From contig JBCBFU010000005.1 of the NCBI GenBank assembly GCA_038527375.1, forward strand, positions 1 through 64,000: a stretch of DNA of 64,000 bases, read 5' to 3'. Under the pieces are notes generated by a model that did no database searches, was not told the origin of the DNA, and saw only the letters and a list, made by a program, of their open reading frames with translations. This DNA comes from Shimia_B sp038527375 (GTDB taxonomy: Bacteria; Pseudomonadota; Alphaproteobacteria; Rhodobacterales; Rhodobacteraceae). Shown piece after piece: positions 17,384-25,493 of this stretch (position 1 is the first letter of the stretch; each line of letters begins with the position of its first letter). Made by a program: the position numbers and the translations under genes.

Positions 17384-18199
17384 TTACGCGTGTCCCAACC
17401 GTGTGAGCGCCAGCCGCGCACAACCGGGACCGGGGGCACGGTCGGGTTCCACGGCGAACCCGATGTCGTGCACATCCCAATGGGCCGGGGGCAGGGCGCG
17501 CGCGCGTTGCCGCGTCAGGTGCCAGCGGCGTCCAGCATCCACGTCATACAGGCGCGGGTCGTCCATCGCCATCTCCTCGGCGTCATCGGGGGGATCGGTT
17601 TTGACCGGGGCGATGTGCCAGCGCGTCTCCACACCCGGTGCGCCACCTGTGCCATTCGGGCCGCCATCACCCGGTGTCAGGATCAGGCCCAGGGGTCCAT
17701 TTAGGGGTCCGTTTTGGGGTCCACTGGCAGGTCCATGATCTGTGCCGCCACCACTGGCCGGGTCACTGCGGCGGGCCGTGTCGCGGACGTGGCCTGCCCC
17801 GGTTTCGGCGGCCAGATGCAGCCGCCGGATCGGGGTCAGGGCCGGTGGCCCCGGCAGGTCGCCGACCACAAGGGGGGCCACACCGCTGCGCAAAACCTCC
17901 TCCAGCGCCCAGAGCAGATCAGGGGCGCGTTCGGGGCGCACGAACGTCACGCGCCCGGGATTGATGTGGCGCAGCATACCTTGCGCCGACAGGTGATCGG
18001 CCTGCCACGCGGGCGAAATCCAGAACACCGGGCCCGTCATCTGACCCGCGATCGCCATGGCAAAGCTGCGCCGCGCGGGGCCGCAGATTTCATGCACCCG
18101 GGCGCGCGCCAGATGCAATTCCCCCCAAAAGGGAGGGTCGGGGCAGGGCGCGCGGCTATGCGCGCGCGTCAGAAGATGGGCAGCAGACAGGGCAGACAT
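17384..18199 (-). CDS. ImuA-like (RecA-fold) SOS protein
   Basis: Protein of about 271 residues. The segment VHEICGPARRSFAMAIAGQM followed by GPVFWISPAW, RVTFVRPERAPDLLWALEEV and GVAPLVVGDLP matches the RecA-like core of ImuA (SulA-like) proteins, the mutasome component that works with ImuB and DnaE2 in translesion synthesis. The would-be Walker A (GPARRSF) lacks the GK[ST] signature, as in ImuA. The C-terminus (DAGRRWHLTRQRARALPPAHW) also fits. Between them lies a Gly/Asn/Pro-rich linker with repeated GPxNGP units. No imuB or dnaE2 is adjacent, which is unusual. A LexA box overlaps its promoter. Start chosen at the ATG at 18199. Confidence 0.7.
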   Translation of the reverse strand: MSALSAAHLLTRAHSRAPCPDPPFWGELHLARARVHEICGPARRSFAMAIAGQMTGPVFWISPAWQADHLSAQGMLRHINPGRVTFVRPERAPDLLWALEEVLRSGVAPLVVGDLPGPPALTPIRRLHLAAETGAGHVRDTARRSDPASGGGTDHGPASGPQNGPLNGPLGLILTPGDGGPNGTGGAPGVETRWHIAPVKTDPPDDAEEMAMDDPRLYDVDAGRRWHLTRQRARALPPAHWDVHDIGFAVEPDRAPGPGCARLALTRLGHA

Positions 18200-18205
18200 G
18201 GAGTG

Positions 18206-18234
18206 AATATGTTCCTTATTTGTTCTCACGTCAA
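18206..18234 (-). promoter_or_regulatory. Sigma-70-type promoter with embedded LexA box
   Basis: On the minus strand a -35 TTGACG (18234-18229) and a -10 CATATT (18211-18206) are 17 bases apart. The spacer holds an exact alphaproteobacterial LexA site, GTTC-N7-GTTC, at 18211-18225 (GTTCCTTATTTGTTC on the plus strand). LexA bound here would block RNA polymerase. Only six bases separate the -10 box from the ATG at 18199, so the transcript would be nearly or fully leaderless. Confidence 0.8.
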
Positions 18235-18328
18235 TTCCGCGCTGGTCCAGGGCGGTCACGCACCTTACCGCCTCTTGCCCTCGGGCCGCGGTCCGTTACG
18301 CTCGCCCCCCAGACCAAGGAGCCATTCC

Positions 18329-19369
18329 ATGAAGATGAACGAACTGGGCCGCACCGGAATGCAGGTCACCAGCTATTGTCTGGGGACGATGACCTTTGGC
18401 ACCCAGACCGATGAACCCGATGCCCACAGGCAATTGGATATGGCGCTCGATGCGGGGATCAATTTCCTCGACACCGCCGAGATGTACCCGGTCAATCCCA
18501 TCCGGCCGGAAACCGTGGGCCGCACGGAAGAGATCATCGGCAATTGGATCGCCAAGAGCGGCAGGCGCGATGATTATATCATCGCCACCAAACATTCGGG
18601 CGAGGGCAGTTTCGTGCGCGACGGTGCCCCGATCAGCTCGAAAACGATTGCCACCACGATCGAGGGGAATCTGAAGCGCCTGCAGACGGATCACATCGAT
18701 CTCTACCAGTTCCACTGGCCCAATCGGGGGTCTTACATGTTCCGCAAGAACTGGAGCTATGACCCGTCGGGCCTGAAGGCGTCGGATATCCGCGCGGACA
18801 TGCTCGATTGTCTCGAGGCGCTGCAAAAGGAGGTCGATCGCGGCACCATCCGCGCCTTTGGCCTGTCGAATGAAAGCGCATGGGGCACCGCGCAATGGCT
18901 CCGCCTTGCGGAAGAGAACGGTCTGCCGCGCGTGGCATCGGTTCAGAACGAATATTCGCTCATGTGCCGCGCCTATGACACCGACATGGCCGAGATGTCG
19001 GTGGCTGAGGATGTGGGGCTTCTGGCGTTCTCGCCCCTCGCGGCGGGCTACCTGACCGGCAAATACGCGGGTGGTTCCGTGCCCGCAGGCAGCCGCATGG
19101 ATATCAATGGCACGCTGGGCGGGCGCAAGACCGACCGCGCGGATGTGGCAGCACAAGCCTATGTCGATCTGGCCGCCAAACACGGTCTTGATCCGGTTCA
19201 CATGGCGCTTGCGTGGTGTGACACGCGGCCTTTCATGTGCGCCAATATCTTTGGTGCGTCATCGACCGCGCAGCTCGAGCTCATCCTCGCCGGTCTTGAC
19301 CTGAGCCTGAGCGCGGAGGTCGTGGACGCGCTTGATGAGCTGCACAAAGCGCATCCCATGCCTTACTGA
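18329..19369 (+). CDS. Aldo-keto reductase (Tas-like)
   Basis: NADP-dependent oxidoreductase of 346 residues with a TIM-barrel fold. Visible: start strand GMQVTSYCLGTMTFGTQT, catalytic Asp/Tyr segment INFLDTAEMYPVNP (FLDTAExY), then ATKHSGEG (catalytic Lys), DHIDLYQFHWPNRG (His) and the cofactor-binding GASSTAQLELIL. The AEMYPV arrangement and length fit the E. coli Tas group. The ATG at 18329 is preceded by AAGGAG at good spacing. The physiological substrate is unknown. It lies upstream of the carnitine operon on the same strand with a gap of 79 bases. Confidence 0.9.
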   Translation: MKMNELGRTGMQVTSYCLGTMTFGTQTDEPDAHRQLDMALDAGINFLDTAEMYPVNPIRPETVGRTEEIIGNWIAKSGRRDDYIIATKHSGEGSFVRDGAPISSKTIATTIEGNLKRLQTDHIDLYQFHWPNRGSYMFRKNWSYDPSGLKASDIRADMLDCLEALQKEVDRGTIRAFGLSNESAWGTAQWLRLAEENGLPRVASVQNEYSLMCRAYDTDMAEMSVAEDVGLLAFSPLAAGYLTGKYAGGSVPAGSRMDINGTLGGRKTDRADVAAQAYVDLAAKHGLDPVHMALAWCDTRPFMCANIFGASSTAQLELILAGLDLSLSAEVVDALDELHKAHPMPY

Positions 19370-19448
19370 TCTGCACGGTTCTGGCGCAGCCTGCATGGTT
19401 ACGCCGGGCGCGCCCGCAATACTACGCGCCAGATAGGGGAGGGCCCAA

Positions 19449-20357
19449 ATGCCATTGCAGATGAACCGCGAGGTGTTTGTCACCTGCGCCGTGACCGGGT
19501 CCGGCAGCACCCAGGATCGCAGCCCGCACGTGCCGCGCAGTCCCAAGGAGATCGCCGACAGCGCCATCGCCGCGGCCAAGGCGGGCGCTGCCGTGGTCCA
19601 CTGCCACGTGCGCGACCCGGACACCGGGGCGCCCTCGCGCAAGTTGGAATACTACCGCGAGGTCACGGATCGCATCCGCGATGCCGAGGTCGACGTCGTG
19701 CTGAACCTGACGGCAGGCATGGGGGGCGACATCGTCTTTGGCGGCACCGACGCGCCCCTGCCCCCGGCCGAGGGCACCGATATGATCGGGGCCGAAGCGC
19801 GTGTGGCCCATGTGGCCGAGTGCCTGCCAGAAATCTGCACACTCGATTGCGGCACGATGAACTTTGCCGAGGCCGATTACGTGATGACGAACACGCCCGG
19901 CATGTTGCAGGCCATGGGGCGCATGATGACCGATCTGGGGGTAAAGCCCGAGATCGAGGCCTTTGATACCGGCCATCTGTGGTACGCCAAGCAGCTTGTC
20001 GCGGACGGTATTCTCGACAATCCGGCGTTGGTGCAACTGTGCATGGGCGTGCCGTGGGGCGCGCCCGATGACCTCAACACCTTCATGGCGATGGTCAACA
20101 ACGTGCCGGATGACTGGACATTTTCGGCCTTTGCGCTGGGGCGAAATCAGATGCCCTATGTCGCGGCCTCGGTTCTTGCAGGTGGCAATGTGCGCGTGGG
20201 GCTGGAGGACAACCTGATGCTGGATCGCGGGGTGCTGGCCACCAACGAGGCGCTTGTGGGACGCTCGGTCGAGATCATCGAGCGGCTGGGCGCGCGCGTG
20301 ATCGGGCCGCAAGAGGTGCGCGAGAAGCTGGGTCTGGTGAAGCGGGCGCCGCGCTGA
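19449..20357 (+). CDS. 3-dehydrocarnitine cleavage enzyme (BKACE family)
   Basis: Zinc-dependent beta-keto acid cleavage enzyme, 302 residues. BKACEs condense a beta-keto acid with acetyl-CoA and split it to acetoacetate and a new CoA thioester. Zinc ligands are visible in VVHCHVRDPDTG (His 51, His 53); the conserved LNLTAGMG, LDCGTMNF, GHLWYAKQL and VGLEDNLML blocks are all present. Linkage to a carnitine dehydrogenase/thioesterase fusion immediately downstream identifies the likely substrate as 3-dehydrocarnitine, giving betainyl-CoA and acetoacetate. Specificity is inferred from that linkage. The ATG is preceded by AGGGGAGGG. Confidence 0.9.
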   Translation: MPLQMNREVFVTCAVTGSGSTQDRSPHVPRSPKEIADSAIAAAKAGAAVVHCHVRDPDTGAPSRKLEYYREVTDRIRDAEVDVVLNLTAGMGGDIVFGGTDAPLPPAEGTDMIGAEARVAHVAECLPEICTLDCGTMNFAEADYVMTNTPGMLQAMGRMMTDLGVKPEIEAFDTGHLWYAKQLVADGILDNPALVQLCMGVPWGAPDDLNTFMAMVNNVPDDWTFSAFALGRNQMPYVAASVLAGGNVRVGLEDNLMLDRGVLATNEALVGRSVEIIERLGARVIGPQEVREKLGLVKRAPR

Positions 20358-20368
20358 CGCGCGGCTGC

Positions 20369-20438
20369 TGGGGCTCTGCCGCAATCATCAATTTTCTGGG
20401 GCTCTGCCCCAGGACCCCGGAGTATTTTGGGACCATCG
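20369..20438 (+). repeat. Intergenic REP-like element (GGGGCTCTGCC)
   Basis: The unit TGGGGCTCTGCC occurs twice (20369-20380 and 20397-20408), the second copy running on into a GGGGCTCTGCCCC hairpin and then CCCCGGAGTATTTTGG. From memory, similar GGGGCTCTGCCCC...CGGAGTATTT stretches recur between genes in Rhodobacteraceae genomes. It fills most of the gap between the BKACE gene and the next gene of the operon. Confidence 0.6.
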
Positions 20439-20450
20439 AAAGGAAGCGTC

Positions 20451-21899
20451 ATGGCGAATGACACCGCAGCAATCATTGGGGGTGGCGTCATTGGCGGAGG
20501 CTGGGCGGCGCGCTTTTTGCTGAACGGGTGGGACGTGCGCGTCTTTGACCCGGACCCCGAGGCCGAACGCAAGATTGGCGAAGTGCTGAGCAATGCGCGG
20601 CGCTCGCTCCCGGGGCTCTATGAGCGGGCTTTGCCACCCCAGGGGCGTTTGAGTTTCCACGCCACGATGTCAGAGGCGGTCGCCGGTGCGACGTGGATAC
20701 AGGAAAGCGTGCCGGAGCGGCTCGATCTCAAGCGTAAGGTCTATCAGACGTTGCAGGAGCATTGCGATCCGGACGCGATTATCGGTTCGTCCACGTCTGG
20801 GTTCAAGCCGTCCGAGTTGCAGGGCTGTGCGACCCGGCCCGAACAGATCGTCGTCACACACCCGTTCAACCCGGTCTACCTGTTGCCGCTGGTGGAGCTT
20901 GTGGCGACAGAGGCAAACACAAACGTCGATCAGGCGGCGGATGTGCTGCGCAGTCTCGGGATGCACCCTTTGCGCGTGCGCAAGGAGATCGACGCCCATA
21001 TCGCCGACCGGTTCCTCGAGGCGGTCTGGCGCGAGGCGCTGTGGCTCGTGAAGGACGGCGTCGCCACCACCGAGGAGATCGACGACGCGATCCGCTATGG
21101 CTTTGGCATTCGCTGGGCCCAGATGGGACTGTTCGAGACCTATCGCGTGGCCGGGGGCGAAGCCGGGATGGCCCATTTCATCGCGCAGTTCGGGCCCGCG
21201 CTCGAATGGCCGTGGACCAAGCTGATGGATGTGCCGGAATTGACCGACGATCTGGTGCAGATGATCGCCGATCAATCCGACGCCCAATCCGGCGCGCATT
21301 CGATCCGGGATCTGGAGCGCATTCGCGACAACAACCTCGTCGCCATGATGCGCGCGCTCAAGGCGCAAGGCTGGGGCGCGGGTGCGCTGATAAAGGATCA
21401 CGAGGCGGCGATGGCCCCGCGGGCCGGGTTGGAGGATGTTGCCAGTAGGGTCCCCACGGTCGCGCGGACGGTCCCCCTCGATTGGACGGATTACAACGGT
21501 CACATGAACGAGGCGCGGTATCTGCAGGCCTTTGGCGATGCGACAGACCGGTTCATGGAGCTGATCGGCTGTGATGCGGCCTATATCGCCTCGGGCGGGA
21601 GTTACTTCACGGCCGAGACGCATATCCGGCATCTGGACGAGGTCCATGCGGGTGATGCCATCGAGATCACGACGCAAGTGCTCTCCGGGGCGGGCAAGAA
21701 GATGCATCTGTGGCACGAAATGCGCTCTGGCGAGCGGCTGTTGGCCACGGGCGAGCACATGTTGATCCATGTGAGCCTTGAGACGCGTCGCGCGGCACCG
21801 CCCTCTGACGCGATCAGCGCGACGCTCGCCCGGGTGGCCGAGGCCCATGCCGCGCTGGGAACACCCGAAGGTGCAGGCCGCGCTGTGGGGGTGCGGTGA
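20451..21899 (+). CDS. lcdH: Carnitine 3-dehydrogenase / betainyl-CoA thioesterase fusion
   Basis: Two-domain protein of 482 residues. Residues ~1-320 form a 3-hydroxyacyl-CoA-dehydrogenase-like NAD enzyme (AAIIGGGVIGGGWAARFLL; GSSTSGFKPSELQ; THPFNPVYLLPLVELV), the fold of L-carnitine dehydrogenase. Residues ~335-470 form a hotdog thioesterase (VPLDWTDYNGHMNEARYLQA; FTAETHIRHLDEVHAGD). The same fusion is known in rhizobia, where it oxidises L-carnitine to 3-dehydrocarnitine and hydrolyses betainyl-CoA to glycine betaine; the intermediate step is done by the BKACE encoded just upstream. Start ATG at 20451 follows AAAGGAAG. Its stop overlaps the SDR start. Confidence 0.93.
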   Translation: MANDTAAIIGGGVIGGGWAARFLLNGWDVRVFDPDPEAERKIGEVLSNARRSLPGLYERALPPQGRLSFHATMSEAVAGATWIQESVPERLDLKRKVYQTLQEHCDPDAIIGSSTSGFKPSELQGCATRPEQIVVTHPFNPVYLLPLVELVATEANTNVDQAADVLRSLGMHPLRVRKEIDAHIADRFLEAVWREALWLVKDGVATTEEIDDAIRYGFGIRWAQMGLFETYRVAGGEAGMAHFIAQFGPALEWPWTKLMDVPELTDDLVQMIADQSDAQSGAHSIRDLERIRDNNLVAMMRALKAQGWGAGALIKDHEAAMAPRAGLEDVASRVPTVARTVPLDWTDYNGHMNEARYLQAFGDATDRFMELIGCDAAYIASGGSYFTAETHIRHLDEVHAGDAIEITTQVLSGAGKKMHLWHEMRSGERLLATGEHMLIHVSLETRRAAPPSDAISATLARVAEAHAALGTPEGAGRAVGVR

Positions 21900-22642
21900 T
21901 GCGGGTTCTGATCACCGCCGGGGCCGCCGGGATCGGGCGCGCGATGGCAGACGCCTTTGCGGCGCGTGGCGATGCGGTTTGGGTCACCGATGTGGATGCG
22001 GAGGCGCTGGCCACCTGTCCGCCAAGCTGGGAGACCCGGCAACTGGATGTCACCGACGAGGCGGGCATGGCCGCACTGGTGTCCGAGATGGGGGGCATCG
22101 ACGCGCTGTGCGCAAATGCCGGGATCGCGGGGCCGACGGCGGCCTTGCCGGACATCGCCTTGGACGACTGGCGCACCTGCGTGTCGGTCAATCTGGAGGG
22201 GGCGTTTTTGGCGGTCAAACATGCGGCACCCCGCATGATCGCCCAAGGTTCGGGCGCGATCGTGTTTACCTCTTCCACGGCGGGCATCTACGGCTATCCC
22301 TACCGCGCGCCCTATGCGGCGGCGAAATGGGCTGTCATTGGCTTGATGAAGACCACCGCGATGGAGATGGGGCCGCACGGCATCCGCGCCAACGCCATCT
22401 GTCCCGGTGCGGTGGAAGGCCCGCGGATGGAGGGGGTGATGGACCGCGAGGCCGCCGCCAAGGGCCTGACACGCGACGACATCTACCGGGGATATGCGTC
22501 GGGGACGTCCATGCGCACCTTGGTCGAGGCGCGCGACATCGCCGATATGGCGGTCTTCTTGTGCTCTGATGCGGCCCGGCGCGTTTCGGGTCAGGTCATC
22601 GCCGTGGACGGGCACACCGAAAACCCCGACCCCAAGGTCTGA
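21896..22642 (+). CDS. SDR-family oxidoreductase in carnitine operon
   Basis: Classical short-chain dehydrogenase of 248 residues. The NAD(P)-binding motif is LITAGAAGIGRAMAD; NAG is present in LCANAGIAGP; the catalytic triad lies in FTSSTAGIYGYPYRAPYAAAKWA (Ser, Tyr, Lys). It overlaps the carnitine dehydrogenase gene: the stop TGA is shared with the ATG at 21899, or a GTG at 21896 starts 4 bases inside. Tight coupling implies a step in carnitine use. Candidates are oxidation of the other carnitine enantiomer or reduction of the acetoacetate product; neither can be chosen from sequence. Confidence 0.88.
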   Translation: MMRVLITAGAAGIGRAMADAFAARGDAVWVTDVDAEALATCPPSWETRQLDVTDEAGMAALVSEMGGIDALCANAGIAGPTAALPDIALDDWRTCVSVNLEGAFLAVKHAAPRMIAQGSGAIVFTSSTAGIYGYPYRAPYAAAKWAVIGLMKTTAMEMGPHGIRANAICPGAVEGPRMEGVMDREAAAKGLTRDDIYRGYASGTSMRTLVEARDIADMAVFLCSDAARRVSGQVIAVDGHTENPDPKV

Positions 22643-22660
22643 CCCAAGCTCTAACCCTGG

Positions 22661-23518
22661 CTACAAGGATGCGCGAAGGGCCGCGATATGCGCGGGAAAT
22701 TCGCGGCTGGCGATCTGCGCCTGACGGATCAGCGTGTCGAAATGCCGGGTAAAGGTGTCCACACGCGCCGCGTCGCGGAAGGCAAGGTAGTTCGACCCCA
22801 GATAGATCACGGCGAGCAGCGGCCCGAAGATCGTAATCGGCGCCGAAAAGAGGCGGCGCGCGTCAAAGAGGTAGATGCGCAAGGACGGGTAGAGCTGATC
22901 GTGGAGGTCGGCCAACCGGTCGAGTTGGCCCACGCGGATCTCGCGCGGCAGATCGCGGTAATAGCCATCCGCATTGGCCATCGCCTGCAGATCATGGACA
23001 GGCAGCGCGATCTCGTAATCCGAGCGGGCCGCGCGCATCCAGTTCAACCGATCCTCTGACGCGCCGATGGCCTGATCGGTGGTACGGCCAAGGGATGGCT
23101 CATATTCCCAGCGGAGCATCTCCGTCGTTTTGAGCATATCGGGCAGCCCGGCGGGGACGTGCCGGATCTTGTAGCCGCGCGCCTCCCGGTGCCATGCAAA
23201 GATCTGCTCGTCGATCAGGGCGCGGGGCGCTTCGGTCACGGTCATGGACGCGGCCATGAGGTCTTGGGCCTGTTCGGGGCGATCGGACAGCCCCAGAAGC
23301 CAATCGGCGCTGACGCCGAGGCTGGCCGCGCATTCCGCCACAAGCTGACCATTCGGGAGGCGGGGACCGGTGTCGCGTAAAAGCTGCGAAATGGTCGATC
23401 GATCGACGCCTGCGGCCCGCGCGAGGGCGCTTTGCGAGCTGCGGGATTGTTCAATCGCTGCGGCAAGGCGCGACCGAAAGAGGCCGGCGCGGGCGCGTTT
23501 GTCGGTTTTTTCGCTCAT
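22661..23518 (-). CDS. XRE-family transcriptional regulator
   Basis: Protein of 285 residues. The N-terminal helix-turn-helix (residues ~14-75: QSRSSQSALARAAGVDRSTI, then SQLLRD and ECAASLGVSADWLLGLSD) is of the XRE/Cro type. The rest, about 200 residues, is a ligand-binding-like domain with no motif I can name (WEYEPSLGRTTDQ, HDLQAMANADGYY). It is divergent from the desaturase gene; the 122-base gap holds two clean palindromes, one only four bases from this start. It is therefore probably self-regulating and may control the desaturase. It also faces the end of the carnitine operon, to which a link is only positional. Confidence 0.85.
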   Translation of the reverse strand: MSEKTDKRARAGLFRSRLAAAIEQSRSSQSALARAAGVDRSTISQLLRDTGPRLPNGQLVAECAASLGVSADWLLGLSDRPEQAQDLMAASMTVTEAPRALIDEQIFAWHREARGYKIRHVPAGLPDMLKTTEMLRWEYEPSLGRTTDQAIGASEDRLNWMRAARSDYEIALPVHDLQAMANADGYYRDLPREIRVGQLDRLADLHDQLYPSLRIYLFDARRLFSAPITIFGPLLAVIYLGSNYLAFRDAARVDTFTRHFDTLIRQAQIASREFPAHIAALRASL

Positions 23519-23521
23519 AGC

Positions 23522-23535
23522 GTGATTTAAATCAC
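23522..23535. promoter_or_regulatory. Perfect palindrome GTGATTTAAATCAC
   Basis: A 14-base perfect palindrome lying 4-17 bases upstream of the XRE regulator's ATG. Its position, symmetry and A/T-rich core in GC-rich DNA make it a probable autoregulatory operator. Confidence 0.6.
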
Positions 23536-23568
23536 CAATGCCGAAAAATGTGAACCGTTAACAGAATG

Positions 23569-23588
23569 GCGCAACACCTGTGTTGCGC
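23569..23588. promoter_or_regulatory. Inverted repeat with 9-base arms upstream of desaturase
   Basis: GCGCAACAC and GTGTTGCGC are separated by CT. The site is about 52 bases before the desaturase start and 51 bases before the regulator start, so it could be a second operator or a hairpin in the desaturase leader. Confidence 0.5.
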
Positions 23589-23640
23589 GTCTTCTACCCC
23601 GCGGGAGGGGGCTCTGAGTTGTGACGGGGACCCGAGGGAC

Positions 23641-24567
23641 ATGGGGATGATGACGGAGATAGATGCGGGCGCAGCCGCGGCCCGAAGACCCACGCGCGCG
23701 GTGTTTGCCGATTGGCCGACCCTCGCGCTCTTTGCGGGGGTCTACGGGGTGTGGATCGGCGCGCTCTTTGCACCTGTGGCGCTTGCCGTGCCGGTGCTCG
23801 CGCTTTGCGTGGCGTTGCAGGCCTCGCTCCAACACGAGGCCATCCATGGCCATCCGTGGCGATCCGATCTCGCCAACGGGTTGATCGCGTGGCCGCCGCT
23901 GACGCTCGCCATCCCTTACCTGCGGTTTCATGACACGCATCTGGCCCATCACCGGGATGCGCGTCTCACGGACCCGTTTGAAGACCCTGAGAGCAACTAC
24001 CTCGACCCCGGGCAGTGGGCGGCGCTGCCCGGTTGGGTGCGCGCGGCTCTGGAGGTCAACAACACGCTCATGGGCCGGATGGTTCTGGGACCCCTGATCG
24101 GGCAGCTGCGATTCATGGCGGATGATGCGCGCCAGATTGCGCAAGGCGATGCCCGCGTGGCGCTGGGTTGGGCCCTCCATATCCCCGCCGTGGTCGCTGT
24201 CTTGGCGGTCATTGTGATCAGCCCACTTCCGCTTTGGGCCTATCTCATCGCGGCCTATGGCGGGTTGTCGATCCTGAAGATCCGCACCTACGCCGAACAC
24301 CGCGCCCATGCGCGATCAGGGGCGCGATCGGTGATTATCGAGGATCGCGGGCCGTTGGCGTTCCTTTTTCTCAACAACAACCTGCACGTGGTTCATCACG
24401 CGGCGCCTTCGGTCCCGTGGTATCAACTGCCTGCGCATTTCGCGGCCCATCGCGCGCATTTCCTGTCGATGAACGGGGGATATCACTTTGCCAGCTACCG
24501 CGAGGTCTTTGCGCGCTACTTGACCCGGGCCAAGGATCCGGTCGCGCACCCGCTCTGGCGGAGATAG
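23641..24567 (+). CDS. Membrane fatty acid desaturase
   Basis: Membrane di-iron desaturase/hydroxylase of about 308 residues. Three histidine boxes are visible: LQHEAIHGHPW, RFHDTHLAHHRD and NNNLHVVHHAAP, with hydrophobic helices between them (FAGVYGVWIGALFAPVALAV; HIPAVVAVLAVIVISPLPLW). The NNNLHVVHH box is common in this bacterial subgroup. The lipid or other substrate is unknown. ATGs at 23641 and 23647 are both possible; a longer N-terminus from 23566 would include the operator palindrome and is unlikely. Divergent from the XRE regulator, which probably controls it. Confidence 0.87.
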   Translation: MGMMTEIDAGAAAARRPTRAVFADWPTLALFAGVYGVWIGALFAPVALAVPVLALCVALQASLQHEAIHGHPWRSDLANGLIAWPPLTLAIPYLRFHDTHLAHHRDARLTDPFEDPESNYLDPGQWAALPGWVRAALEVNNTLMGRMVLGPLIGQLRFMADDARQIAQGDARVALGWALHIPAVVAVLAVIVISPLPLWAYLIAAYGGLSILKIRTYAEHRAHARSGARSVIIEDRGPLAFLFLNNNLHVVHHAAPSVPWYQLPAHFAAHRAHFLSMNGGYHFASYREVFARYLTRAKDPVAHPLWRR

Positions 24568-24590
24568 CCGTTAGGGCCTAAGCCCTGGGC

Positions 24591-25493
24591 ATGGCCCTGT
24601 GGATTCCCATATCGCTGGCGGCGGCGCTGGTGCAGTCGATCCGCTTCGTGTTGCAGAAACACCTGCGCACGACCGCGTTGTCGACGGCGGGCGCGACCTT
24701 TGCGCGGTTCGTCTTTGCATGGCCTGTCCTGTTGCTGGTGGCCGTGGTCTATGCGCGCGGGCAGGGGCTCGACATGCCGCAAACCAGCCAGTCTTTCTGG
24801 GTTTACGGGTTGATGGGGGCCATGGGACAGATCCTCGCCACGCTGTGTACGGTGGCCCTGTTCCAGCATCGCAATTTCGCGGTCGGCGTGACCTTCAAGA
24901 AGACCGAAGTGCTGCAGACGGCGCTGATCGGTTTCGTGCTGCTCGGGGAAACGGTCACGGTTGGCGCGTTTGGCGCGATCCTTTTGGGTCTGATCGGGGT
25001 GCTGGCGCTGTCGGATGATCCGGCGGGGCGCGGCACCCTGCGCGAGCGGTTCGTGACGCCCGCCACGGGACTTGGCCTTGCCTCGGGCGTGTTGTTCGGC
25101 GTCGCCGGCGTGGGATATCGCGGGGCCGCGCTGGGGTTGGACGGCGGCGATGTCTTTCTGAGGGCGGCCTTTGGCCTTGCACTGCTGACGCTGGTTCAGA
25201 CGCTGGTGATGGCGTGTTGGCTGGCCTTGCGGGAGCGGGGGGAGATTGGCCGCGTGTTGCGGCAATGGCGCGTGGTCGGCGCGGTGGGCCTGACATCGCT
25301 GCTGGGATCGCTGGGCTGGTTCACGGCATTCGGGCTGCAAAAGGCGGCCTATGTGAAAGCCGTGGGGCAAAGCGAACTGGTATTCAGCTTTCTGTTCTCG
25401 ACCCTGCTGTTCGGGGAACGGTCCACCCGGCGCGAGCTTTTTGGCATTGCGGCCCTGTGCGTCAGCGTCGTGTTGCTGGTGCTCTTGGGCTAG
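24591..25493 (+). CDS. EamA/DMT-family transporter
   Basis: Inner membrane protein of 300 residues with about ten hydrophobic helices in two repeated halves, the drug/metabolite transporter fold. Helices such as FVFAWPVLLLVAVVYA, GAFGAILLGLIGVLALS and LFGIAALCVSVVLLVLLG are clear, and the second half repeats the EamA pattern with VKAVGQSELVFSFLFSTLLF. The substrate is unknown. It follows the desaturase gene by 23 bases on the same strand, so they may share a transcript. Its 3' end overlaps the convergent NUDIX gene by 4 bases. Confidence 0.88.
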   Translation: MALWIPISLAAALVQSIRFVLQKHLRTTALSTAGATFARFVFAWPVLLLVAVVYARGQGLDMPQTSQSFWVYGLMGAMGQILATLCTVALFQHRNFAVGVTFKKTEVLQTALIGFVLLGETVTVGAFGAILLGLIGVLALSDDPAGRGTLRERFVTPATGLGLASGVLFGVAGVGYRGAALGLDGGDVFLRAAFGLALLTLVQTLVMACWLALRERGEIGRVLRQWRVVGAVGLTSLLGSLGWFTAFGLQKAAYVKAVGQSELVFSFLFSTLLFGERSTRRELFGIAALCVSVVLLVLLG

